Shown piece by piece: positions 50,825 through 62,671 of a stretch of DNA of 64,000 nucleotides. Location: positions 42,021,949 to 42,085,948 of the forward strand of contig OX393553.1 in assembly GCA_947650365.1 (NCBI GenBank), read 5' to 3'. The position numbers and the translations under genes are program-made. Positions within the stretch are counted from its first letter, which is position 1, and every line of letters starts with the position of its first letter. The notes under the pieces were generated by a model, which searched no databases, was not told where the DNA came from, and saw nothing but the letters and a program-made list of their open reading frames with translations. This DNA is from Chamaelirium japonicum (lineage: Eukaryota > Streptophyta > Magnoliopsida > Liliales > Melanthiaceae).

Positions 50825-52519
50825 ATGATCCATTCTAATTCATTCGTATGATCCATTCGTACAATCCATTCTATTTCATTCTTACGATCCATTCTTACTC
50901 ATTCGTACGATCCATTCTAATTCATTTGCACGAATGTATCCATTCTAATTCATTCGTACGATCTATTCTAATTCATTCGTACGATCCATTCTAATTCATT
51001 CGTACGATCCATTCTAATTCATTCGCATGAATGTATCCATTCTAATTCCTTCGTACGATCCATTCTAATTCATTCGTTCGATCTATTCTAATTCATTTAT
51101 ACAATCCATTCTAATTCATTCGTATGATCTATTCTAATTCATTCGTACGATCCATTCTAATTCATTCGCACGAATGTATCAACTCTAATTCATTCATACG
51201 ATCAATTCTAATTCATTCGTACGATCCATTCTAATTCATTCGCACGATCCATTCAAATTCATTCATAGGATCCAATCTAATTCATTCATACGATCCATTC
51301 TAATTCATTCGTATGATCCATTCTAATTCCTTCGTACGATCTATTCTATTTCATTCGTACGATCCATTCTTACTCAAACGTATGATCCATTCTAATTCAT
51401 TCGCACGAATATATCCATTCTAATTCATTCGTACGATCCATTCTAATTCATTCGTACAATCCATTCTAATTCATTCGCACGATCCATTCGAATTTACTCA
51501 TACGACCCATTCTAATTCATTCATACGATCCATTCTAATTCATTCGCACGAATGTATCCATTCTAATTCATTCGTACGATCCATTCTAATTCATTCGCAC
51601 AATCTATTCTAATTCATTCGTACGATCCATTCTAATTCATTCGCACGATCCATTCTAATTCATTCATACGATCCATTCTAATTCATTCGTATGATCCATT
51701 CTAATTCATTCACACGATCCATTCTTACTTATTCGTACGATTCATTCTAATTTATTCGCACGATCTATTCTAATTCATTAATACGATCCATTCTAATTCA
51801 TTCGCACGATCCATTCTAATTCATTCGCACAATCTATTCTAATTCCTTCGTACGATCCATTCTAATTCATTCGTACGATCCATTCTAATTCATTCGTACG
51901 ATCCATTCATACTCATTCGTACGATCCATTCTCATTCATTCGCACGAATGTATCCATTCTAATTCCTTCGTACGATCCATTCTAATTCCTTCGTACGATC
52001 CATTCTTATTCATTCACACGATCTATTCTAATTCATTCATACGATCCATTCTAATTCATTCGTACAATCCAGTCTAAATCATTCGCACGATCCATTCGAA
52101 TTCACTCATACGATCCATTCTAATTCATTCATACGATCCATTCTAATTCATTCGTACGATCCATTCTAATTCATTCATACGATCCATTCTAATTCATTCG
52201 CATGATCCATTCTAATTCATTCATACGATCCATTCTAATTCATTCATACAATCCATTCTAATTCCTTCACACGATCCATTCTAATTCATTCGCACAATCC
52301 ATTGTAATTCATTCATACGATCCAATCTAATTCATTCGTACGATCTATTCTAATTCATTCATACGATCCATTCTAATTCATTCGTACAATCCATTCTAAT
52401 TCATTCGCACGATCCATTCGAATTCACTCATACGATCCATTCTAATTCATTCATACGATCCATTCTAATTCATTTGTACGATCCATTCTAATTCATTCAT
52501 ACGATCCATTCTAATTCAT
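50825..52519 (+). repeat. Satellite block C4 (+)
   Basis: Inverted counterpart of A4, shorter (about 1.7 against 2.2 kb). The start matches in detail (TATTTC/TTACTC series, then ATTTGCACGAATG). Confidence 0.88.
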
Positions 52520-53510
52520 ATGAATGAATTAGCATGGATCGTGCTAGTGAATTAGCATGGATCGTACTAGTGAATTAGAATGGAACGTACGAATGAATTA
52601 GAATGGATCGTGTGAAAGAATTAGAATGGATTGTATTAATGAATTAGAATGGATCGTATGAATGAATTAGAATGGATCGTATGAATGAATTAGAATGGAT
52701 CGTGCGAATGTATTAGAATGGATCGTACGAATGAATTAGAGTGGATACATTCGTGCGAATGAATTAGAATGGATCGTACGAATGAGTAAGAATGGATCGT
52801 ACGAATGAAATAGAATGGATCGTACGAATGAATTAGAATGGATCGTGTAAAAGAATTAGAATGGATTGTATGAATTAATTAGAATGGATCGTATGAATGA
52901 ATTAGAATGGATCGTGCGAATGAATTAGAAAGGATCGTACGAATGAATTAGAATGGATACATTCGTGCGAATGAATTTGAATGGATCATACGAATGAGTA
53001 AGAATAGATCATACGAATGAAATAGAAGGGATCGTACGAAGGAATTAGAATAGATCATACGAATGAATTAGAATGGATCGTATGAGTGAGTTGGATTGGA
53101 TCGTATGAATGAATTAGAATGGATCATGCGAATGAATTAGAATGGATCGTACGAATGAATTAGAATGGATCGTATGAATGAATTAGAATGGATCGTGCTA
53201 TTGAATTAGAATGGAACGTATGAATGAATTAGAATGGATCGTGTGAAAGAATTAGAATGGATTGTATGAATGAATTAGAATGGATCGTATGAATGAATTA
53301 GAATGGATCGTGCGAATGAATTAGAATGGATCATATGAATGAGTAAGAATGGATCGTACGAATGAAATAGAATGGATTGTACGAATGAATTAGAATGGAT
53401 CGTACGAATGAATTAGAATGGAATGAATTAGAATGGATCGTACGAATGAATTAGAATGGATCGTATGAATGAATTAGAATGGATCGTGCGAATGAATTAG
53501 AATGGATCGT
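52520..53510 (-). repeat. Satellite block C3 (-)
   Basis: Inverted counterpart of A3, with the truncated monomer near 53418. Opens at CATATG. A doubled TTAGCATGGATCGT variant lies near 52530-52555. Confidence 0.88.
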
Positions 53511-53717
53511 ACGATCCATTCTAATTCGTTAATACGATCCAATCTAATTCATTCAGACGATCCATTCTAATTCATTTGCACGAATGTATCCATTCTAATT
53601 CATTCGTACGAACCATTTTAATTCATTCGCACAATCTATTCTAATTCATTCGTACGATCCATTCTAATTCATTAGCACGATCCATTCTAATTCCTTCGTA
53701 CGATCCATTCTTACTCA
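53511..53717 (+). repeat. Satellite block C2 (+)
   Basis: Inverted counterpart of A2 (207 bp each), sharing the private variant CATTTTAATTC. Ends TTACTCAATGAATTAG. Confidence 0.92.
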
Positions 53718-53884
53718 ATGAATTAGAATGGATATATTCGCACGAATGAATTAGAATGGATCGTACGAAGGAATTAGACTGGATACATTCGTGCGAATGA
53801 ATTAGAATTGATCGTACGAAGGAATTAGAATGGATCGTATGAATGAATTAGATTGGATCGTACGAATGAATTAGAATAGATTGT
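53718..53884 (-). repeat. Satellite block C1 (-), end of the inverted copy
   Basis: Matches the complement of the right end of A1 (including AATTAGACTGGATAC), then switches strand at 53884, corresponding to about 18905 in copy A. Confidence 0.9.
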
Positions 53885-55646
53885 GCGATCCATTCTAATT
53901 CATTCGCACGATCCATTCTAATTCATTCGTACGATCCATTCTAATTCATTCGTACAATCCATTCTATTTCATTCGTACGATCCATTCTTACTCATTCGTA
54001 TGAGCCATTCTAATTCTTTCGTACGAATGTATCCATTCTATTTCATTCGTACGATCCATTCTAATTCATTCGCATGATCCATTCGAATTCACTCATACGA
54101 TCCATTCTAATTCATTCGCACGAATGAATCCATTCTAATTCATTCGTACAATCCATTCTATTTCATTCGTACGATCCATTCTTACTCATTCGTACCGTAA
54201 GATCCATTCTAATCCATTCATACGATCCATTCTAATTCATTTGCACGAATATATCCATTCTAATTCATTCGTATGATCCATTCTAATTCATTCGTATGAT
54301 CCATTCTAATTCATTCGCACAATCTATTCTAATTCATTCGTACGATCAATTCTAATTCATTAGCACGATCCATTCTAATTCATTCGCACGAATGAATCCA
54401 TTCTAATTCATTCGTACAATCCATTCTATTTCATTCGTACGATCCATTCTTACTCATTCGTAAGATCCATTCTAATTCATTCGCACGATCCATTCTAATT
54501 CATTTGTACGATCCATTTTATTTCATTCGTACGATCCATTCTTACTCATTCGTACGATCCATTCTAATTCATTCGCACGAATGTATCCATTCTAATTCAG
54601 TCGTACGATCCATTCTAATTCCTTCGTACGATCCATTCTAATTCCTTCGTACGATCCATTCTAATTTGTTTGTACGATCCATTATATTTCATTCATATGA
54701 TCCATTCTAATTCCTTTGTATGATACATTCTAATTCATTCCCATGAATGTATCCATTCTAATTCATTCGCACGAATGTATCCATTCTAATTTATTCGTAC
54801 GATCTATTCTAATTCATTCATACGATCCATTCTAATTCATTCATACGATCCATTCTAATTCATTCGCACGATCCATTCTAATTCATTCATACGATCCAAT
54901 CTAATTCATTCATACGATCCATTCTTATTCATTCGAACGAATGTATCCATTCTAATTTATTCGTACGATCCATTCTAATTCACGCACGAACCATTCTAAT
55001 TCATTCATACGATCCATTCTAATTCATTCATACAATCCATTCTAATTCTTTCACACGATCCATTCTAATTCATTTGTACGACCCATTATATTTCATTCAT
55101 ATGATCCATTCTAATTCCTTTGTATGATAGATTCTAATTCATTCCCATGAATGTATCCATTCTAATTCATTCGTACGATCTATTCTAATTCATTCATACG
55201 ATCCATTCTAATTCATTCATACGATCCATTCTAATTCATTCGCACGATCCATTCTAATTCATTCATACGATCCAATCTAATTCATTCATACGATCCATTC
55301 TTATTCATTCGAACGAATGTATCCATTCTAATTTATTCGTACGATCCATTCTAATTCACGCACGATCCATTCTAATTCATTCATACGATCCATTCTAATT
55401 CATTCATACAATCCATTCTAATTCTTTCACACGATCCATTCTAATTCATTTGTACGATCCATTCTAATTCATTCGTACGATCCATTCTAATTCATTCGTA
55501 CGATCCATTCTAATTCATTACCACGATCCATTCTAATTCATTCGCACGAACGTATCCACTCTAATTCATTCATACGATCCATTCTAATTCATTCGCACAA
55601 TGTATTCTAATTCATTCGTACGATCCATTCTAATTCACTAGCACGA
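53885..55646 (+). repeat. Satellite block (+)
   Basis: Plus block with several 120-bp-type units and the ~400-bp duplication at 54671-55450. Ends CACTAGCACGATCG, the complement of the GATCGTGCTAGTG junction. Confidence 0.92.
54671..55450 (+). repeat. ~376-404-bp local tandem duplication
   Basis: The series ATTATATTTCATTCATATG, CCCATGAATG, TTCTTATTCATTCGAACG, TTCACGCACGA occurs twice. The offset is 404 bp early and 376 bp later; the 28-bp difference equals one extra 28-mer in the first copy. Confidence 0.82.
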
Positions 55647-55905
55647 TCGTAAGAATTAATTAGAATGGATCGTACGAATGAAATAGAGATCGTATGAATG
55701 AATTAGAATGGATCGTACGAATGAATTAGAATGGATCGTGTGAAAGAATTAGAATGGATTGTACGAATGAATTAGAATAGATTGTGCGAATGAATTAGAA
55801 TGGATCGTACGAATGAATTAGAATGGATACATTCGTGCGAATGAATTAGAATAGATCATACGAATGAATTAGAATGGATCGTGCGAATGAATTAGAATGG
55901 ATCGT
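55647..55905 (-). repeat. Satellite block (-)
   Basis: Short minus block. Its start (GAATTAATTAG, then GAAATAG) resembles 50753-50800, an additional partial copy of the A5 junction. Ends at a palindromic GTAC junction. Confidence 0.9.
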
Positions 55906-56837
55906 ACGATCCATTCTATTTCATTCGTATGATCCATTCTAATTCATTCGTACGATCCATTCTAATTCCTTTGTACGATCCATTCTAATTCATTCGCACG
56001 ATCCATTCTAATTCATTCATACGATCCATTCTAATTCATTTGTACGATCCATTCTAATTCATTAGCACGATCCATTCTAATTCATTCGTATGATCCATTC
56101 TATTTCATTCGTACGATCCATTCTTACTCATTCGTACGATCCATTCTAATTCATTCGCAAGAATGTATCCATTCTAATTCATTCGTACGATCTATTCTAA
56201 TTCATTCGTATTATCCATTCTAATTCATTCGCACAATCCATTCTAATTCATTTGCACGATCTATTCTAATTCATTCATACGATCAATTCTAATTCATTCA
56301 TACAATCAATTCTAATTCTTTCACACGATCCATTATAATTCATTCGTACGATCCATTCTAATTCATTCGTACAATCCATTCTATTTCATTCGTACGATCC
56401 ATTCTTACTCATTCGTACGATCCATTCTAATTCATTCGCACAATCTATTCTAATTCATTCATACGATCCATTCTAATTCATTCGTACGATCCATTCTAAT
56501 TCATTCGCACGATCCATTCTAATTCATTCATACGATCCATTCTAATTCATTCGTACGATCCATTCTAATTCATTCGCACAAATGTATCCATCCTTTGTAC
56601 GATCCATTCTAATTCATTCATACGATCCATTCTAATTCATTCGTACGATCCATTCTAATTCCTTCGTACGATCAATTCTTATTCATTCCCATGAATGTAT
56701 CCATTCTAATTCATACGTACGATCCATTCTAATTTATTTATACGATCAATTCTAATTCATTCGTACGATCCATTCTAATTCATTCGTACGATCCATTCTA
56801 ATTCATTCGCACTATCCATTCTAATTAATTCGTACGA
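55906..56837 (+). repeat. Satellite block (+)
   Basis: Plus block ending TAATTCGTACGATCG, followed by TGCTAGTGAATTAG. Confidence 0.92.
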
Positions 56838-57413
56838 TCGTGCTAGTGAATTAGAATGGATCGTACGAATGAATTAGAATAGATCGTACGAATGAATAAG
56901 AATGGATACATTCGTGCGAATAAATTAGAATGGATCGTGCGAATGAATTAGAATGGATCGTACGAATGAATTAGAATGGATTGTATGAATGAATTAGAAT
57001 GGATCGTGCGAATGAATTAGAATGGATCGTACGAATGAATTAGAATGGATACATTCATGCAAATGAATAAGAATGGATCGTACGAATGAGTAAGAATGGA
57101 TCGTACGAATGAAATAGAATGGATTGTACGAATGAATTAGAATGGATTCATTCGTGCGAATGAATTAGAATGGATCGTGCGAATGAATTAGAATAGATTG
57201 TATGAATGAATTAGAATGGATCGTGCTAATGAATTAGAATGGATCATACGAATGAAATATAATGGGTCGTAGAAAGGAATTAGAATGGATCGTACGAAGG
57301 AATTAGAATGGATCGTACGAAGGAATTAGAATGGATCGTACGAATGAATTAGAATGGATACATTCGTGCGAATGAATTAGAATGGATCGTACGAATGAAA
57401 TAGAATGGATTGT
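56838..57413 (-). repeat. Satellite block (-)
   Basis: Minus block including the AAATATAATGGGTCG variant near 57254. Ends at TTGTACGAATGTATCC, where a 28-mer begins on the other strand. Confidence 0.9.
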
Positions 57414-58157
57414 ACGAATGTATCCATTCTAATTCATTCGTACGATCCATTCTAAGTCCTTCGTAGATCGTACGAATGAATTAGAATGGATCGTGCGAAT
57501 GAATTAGAATGGATCGTACGAATGAATTTGAATGGATCGTATGAATGAATTAGAATGGATCATGCGAATGAATTAGAATGGATCGTACGAATGAATTAGA
57601 ATGGATCGTATGAATGAATTAGAATGGATCGTACAAATGAATTAGAATGGATCATACGAATGAAATATAATGGGTCGTACAAAGGAATTAGAATGGATCG
57701 TACGAAGGAATTAGAATGGATCGTACGAAGGAATTAGAATGGATCGTACGAATGAGTAAGAATAGATCGTACGAATGAATTAGAATGGATCGTGCGAAAG
57801 AATTAGAATGGGTCGTACGAATGAATTAGAATGGATCGTACGAATGAATTAGAATGGATCGTATGAATGAATTAGAATGGATCGTGCGAATGAATTTGAA
57901 TGGATCGTACGATACATTCGTGCGAATGAATTAGAATGGAACATACGATTGAGTAAGAATGGATCGTACGAATGAAATAGAATAGATCGTACGAATGAAT
58001 TAGAATGGATCGTGCTAATGAATTAGAATTGATTTTTCAAATGAATTAGAATAGATCGTACGAATGAATTAAAATGGATCGTACGAATGAATTAGAATGG
58101 ATCGTGTGAAAGAATTAGAAATAGAATGGATCGTAAGAATGTTTTCGAATGGATCGT
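57414..58157. repeat. Satellite: short plus patch, then minus block
   Basis: Plus patch 57414-57465 (two monomers, ending CCTTCGTAGATCG), then minus to 58157. The minus part repeats the AAATATAATGGGTCG series seen about 410 bp earlier. Ends at a palindromic GTAC junction. Confidence 0.88.
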
Positions 58158-58444
58158 ACGATCCATTCTAATTCCTTCGTACGATCCATTCTATTTCATT
58201 CGTATGATCCATTCTAATTCCTTCGTACGATCCATTCTTATTCATTCCCATGAATATATCAATTCTAATTCATACGTACGATCCATTCTAATTCATTTAT
58301 ACGATCCAATCTAATTCATTCATACAATCCATTCTAATTTATTCGCACGAATTTATCCATTCTAATTCATTCGTACGATCCATTCTAATTCATTCGCACA
58401 ATCTATTCTAATTCATTCGTACGTTCCATTCTAATTCATTACGT
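58158..58444 (+). repeat. Satellite block (+)
   Basis: Short plus block ending TTCATTACGTACG, the complement of the junction at 15039 and 36509. Includes a 62-codon repeat by-product ORF starting at 58126. Confidence 0.9.
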
Positions 58445-58708
58445 ACGTATGAATTAGAATGGATACATTCATGGGAATGAATAAGAATGGATCGTACGAA
58501 GGAATTAGAATGGATCATACGAATGAAATAGAATGGATCATACGAAGGAATTAGAATGGATCGTACGAAGGAATTAGAATGGATCGTATGAATGAATTAG
58601 AATGGATATATTCGTGCAAATGAATTAGAATGGATTGTATGAATGAATTAGAATGGATTGTACTTATGCATTAGAATGGATCGTACGAATGAATTAGAAT
58701 GGATACAT
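58445..58708 (-). repeat. Satellite block (-)
   Basis: Short minus block opening with GGATACATTCATGGGAATG. Ends GGATACATGATCC. Confidence 0.9.
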
Positions 58709-60199
58709 GATCCATTCTAATTCATTCATACGATCCATTCTAATTCATTCGTACGATCCATTCTAATTCATTCGCACGATCCATTCTAATTCATTCATAC
58801 GATCCAATCTAATTCATTCATACGATCCATTCTATTTCATACACACGAATGTATCCATTCTAATTCATTCGTACGATCCATTCTAATTCATTCGCACAAT
58901 CTATTCTAATTCATTCGTACGATCCATTCTAATTCATTCGCACGATCCATTCGAATTCATTTGCACGATCCATTCTAATTCATTCATACAATCCATTCTA
59001 ATTCTTTTGCACGAATGTATCCATTCTAATTCATTTGTACGATCCATTCTAATTCATAAGTACGATCCATTCTAATTCCTTCGTATGATCCATTCTAATT
59101 CCTTCGTACGATCCATTCTATTTCATTCGTATGATCCATTCTAATTCCTTCGTACGATCCATTCTAATTCCTTCGTACGATCCATTCTAATTCATTTATA
59201 CGATCCAATCTAATTCATTCATACAATCCTTTCTAATTCATTCGCACGAATGAATCCAATCTAATTCATTCGTACAATCCATTCTATTTCATTCGTACAA
59301 TCCATTCTTACTCATTCGTATGATCCATTCTAATTCATTCGCACGAATGTATCCATTCTAATTCATTCATACAATCTATTCTAATTCATTCGTACGATCC
59401 ATTCTAATTCAATCGCACAATCCATTCTAATTCATTCACACGATCCATTCTAATTCATTCATATGATCCATTCTAATTCATTCATACAATCCATTCTAAT
59501 TCTTCCACACGATCCATTCTAATTCATTCATACGATCCATTCTAATTCATTCGTACAATCCATTCTATTTCATTCGTAAGATCCATTCTTACTCATTCGT
59601 ACGATCCATTCTAATTCATTCGCACGATCTATTCTAATTTATTCGTACAATCCATTCTAATTCATTCGTACAATCCATTCTATTTCATTCGTACGATCCA
59701 TTCTAATTCATTCGTACGATCCATTCTAATTCATTCGTACAATCCATTCTAATTCATTCGCACGATCCATTCTAATTCATTCGCACGAATGAGTCCATTC
59801 TAATTCATTCGTACAATCCATTCTATTTCATTCGTACGATCCATTCTTACTCATTCGTACGATCCATTCTAATTCATTCGCACGAATGTATCCATTCTAA
59901 TTCATTCGTACGATCCATACTAATTCATTCGCACGATCCATTCTAATTCATTCGCACGATTGAATTCATTCTAATTCATTCGTACAATCCATTCTATTTC
60001 ATTCGTGCGATCCATTCTTACTCATTCGTACGATCCATTCTAATTCATTCACATGAATGTATCCATTCTAATTCATTCGTACGATCCATTCTAATTCATT
60101 CGTACTATCCATTCTAATTCATTCGTACGATCCATTCTAATTCATTCGCACGATCCATTCAAATTCATTCACACGATCCATTCTAATTAATTCGTACGA
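58709..60199 (+). repeat. Satellite block (+)
   Basis: Plus block with several TATTTC/TTACTC composites and the 166-bp example unit. Ends at GTACGATCG followed by TTCTAGTGAATTCG. Confidence 0.92.
58755..58920 (+). repeat. 166-bp composite unit, example
   Basis: Six 23-mers and one 28-mer in a recurring order: ...CGCAC, ...CATAC, the GATCCAATCT variant ending CATAC, a monomer ending CACAC (here with TATTTC), the GAATGTATCC 28-mer, ...CGCAC, and the AATCTATTCT variant. The same order is visible near 3520-3690, 6520-6660, 18560-18700, 29080-29220, 33960-34120, 38440-38590 and 45120-45260, with small differences. Confidence 0.7.
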
Positions 60200-62644
60200 T
60201 CGTTCTAGTGAATTCGAATGGATCGTACGAATGAATTAGAAGATATCGTACGAATGAATTAGAATGGATACATTCGTGCGAATGAATTAGAATGGATCGT
60301 GCGAATGAATTAGAATGGATTGTACGAATGAATTAGAATGGATAAATTCGTGCAAATGAATTAGAATAGATCGTACGAATGAATTAGAATGGATCGTACG
60401 AATGAATTAGAATGGATCGTGTGAAAGAATTAGAATAGATTGTAAGAATGAATTAGAATGGATCGTATGAATGAATTAGAATGGATCGTACGAATGAATT
60501 AGAATGGATCGTACGAATGAATTAGAATGGATCGTACGAATGAATTAGAATGGATACATTCGTGCGAATGAATTAGAATGGATCGTACGAATGAGTAAGA
60601 ATGGATCGTACGAATGAAATAGAATGGATTGTACGAATGAATTCGAATGGATCGTACGAATGAATTAGAATGGATCATGTGAAAGAATTAGAATGGATTG
60701 TATGAATGAATTAGAATGGATCGTATGAATGAATTAGAATGGATCGTGCGAATGAATTAGAATGGATCGTATGAAAGAATTAGAGTGGATACATTCGTGC
60801 GAATGAATTAGAATGGATTTATTCGTGCGAATGAATTAGAATGGATCGTTTGAATGAATTAGAATGGATCGTATGAATGAATTAGAATGGATACATTCGT
60901 GCGAATGAATTAGAATGGATCGTATGAATGAATTAGAATGGATCGTATGAGTGAATTCGAATGGATCGTGCGAATGAATTAGAATGGATTGTACGAATGA
61001 ATTAGAAATTCGAATGGATCGTGCGAATGATTATACGAATGAATTAGAATGGATTGTACGAATGATTGTAAGAATGAATTAGAATGGATCGTATGAATGA
61101 ATTAGAATGGATCGTGCGAATGAATTAGAATGGATCGTACGAATGAATTAGAAAGGATCGCACGAATGAATTAGAATGGATACATTCGTGCGAATGAATT
61201 AGAATGGATCGTACGAATGAGTAAGAATGGATCGTACGAATGAAATAGAATGGATTCAAACGTGCGAATGAATTAGAATGGATCGTGCGAATGAATTAGA
61301 ATGGATCGTACGAATGAACTAGAATGAATATATTTGTGCGAATGAATTAGAATGGATCATACGAATGAGTAAGAATGGATCGTACGAATGAAATAGAATG
61401 GATTGTATGAATGAATTAGAATGGATTCATTCGTGCGAATGAATTAGAATGGATCGTACGAACGAATTAGAATAGATCGTACGAATGAATTAGAATGTAT
61501 CGTACGAATGAAATAGAATGGATTGTACGGATGAATTAGAATGGATTGTACGAATGATTGTAAGAATGAATTAGAATGGATCGTATGAATGAATTAGAAT
61601 GGATCGTACGAATGAATTAGAATGGATCGTACGAATGAATTAGAATGGATACATTCGTGCGAATGAATTAGAATGGATCGTACGAATGAGTAAGAATGGA
61701 TCGTACGAATGAAATAGAATGGATTGTACGAATGAATTCGAATGGATCGTACTAATGAATTAGAATGGATCGTGCGAATTAATTAGAATGGATCGTATGA
61801 ATAAATTAGAATGGATCGTGCGAATGAATTAGAATGGTCGTGCGAATGAATTAGAATGGATCGTATGAATGAATTAGATTGGATCGTATGAATGAATTAG
61901 AATGGATCGTGCGAAAGAATTAGAATGGATCGTACGAATGATTTAGAACGGATCGTATGAATGAATTAGAATGGATCGTGCGAATGAATTAGAATGGATT
62001 GTACGAATGAATTAGAATGGATACATTCGTGCGAATGAATTAGAATGGATCATACGATTGAGTAAGAATGGATCGTACGAATGAAATAGAATGGATCGTA
62101 CGAAGGAATTAGAATGGATCCTACGAATGAATTAGAATAGATCGTATGAATGAATTAGATTGGATCGTATGAATGAATTAGAATGGATCGTGCGAATGAA
62201 TTAGAATGGATCGTATGAATGAATTAGAATGGATCGAATGAATAAATTAGAATGGATCGTGCGAATGAATTAGAATGGATCGTACGAATGAATTAGAATG
62301 GATACATTCGTGCGAATGAATTAGAATGGATCGTGCGAATGAATTAGAATGGATCGTACGAATGAATTAGAATGGATCGTACGAAGGAATTAGAATGGAT
62401 CGTACGAATGAATTAGAATTGATATATTCGTGCAACTGAATTAGAATGGATCGTATGAATGAATTAGAATGGATCATACGAATGAATAAGAATGGATACA
62501 TTCGTGCGAATGAATTAGAATGGATCGTATGAATGAATTATATTGGATCGTATGAATGAATTAGAATGGATTGTGCGAATGAATTAGAATGGATCGTACG
62601 AATGAATTAGAATGGATCGTATGAATGAATTAGAATGGATCGTG
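60200..62644 (-). repeat. Satellite block (-)
   Basis: About 2.45 kb in minus orientation. Contains clean minus-strand 120-bp units near 60540-60640 and 61176-61250, and a ~492-bp duplication. Confidence 0.93.
61050..61740 (-). repeat. ~492-bp local duplication
   Basis: The aberrant join GTACGAATGATTGTAAG occurs at 61056 and 61548 and is followed by the same series of units, including a 120-bp composite. Confidence 0.78.
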
Positions 62645-62671
62645 TATCTATTCTAATTCATTCGTACGATC
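62645..62671 (+). repeat. Single plus-strand monomer inside minus array
   Basis: One plus monomer (TATCTATTCTAATTCATTCG, then TACGATC) lies between two minus blocks. The entry junction matches 14773. Confidence 0.88.

Larger units (their letters stand above)
44500..53884 (-). repeat. Super-repeat copy C (inverted)
   Basis: Read on the minus strand this follows copy A from about 18.9 to about 28 kb. Block lengths from 48457 rightwards are 190, 320, 1366, 420, 72, 1695, 991 and 207, the reverse of the copy A series. Shared private variants confirm it: the shortened monomer of A9, the truncated monomer of A3 and CATTTTAATTC in A2. The region 44.5-47.5 kb is the least certain part and has been internally duplicated. 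Confidence 0.8.
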
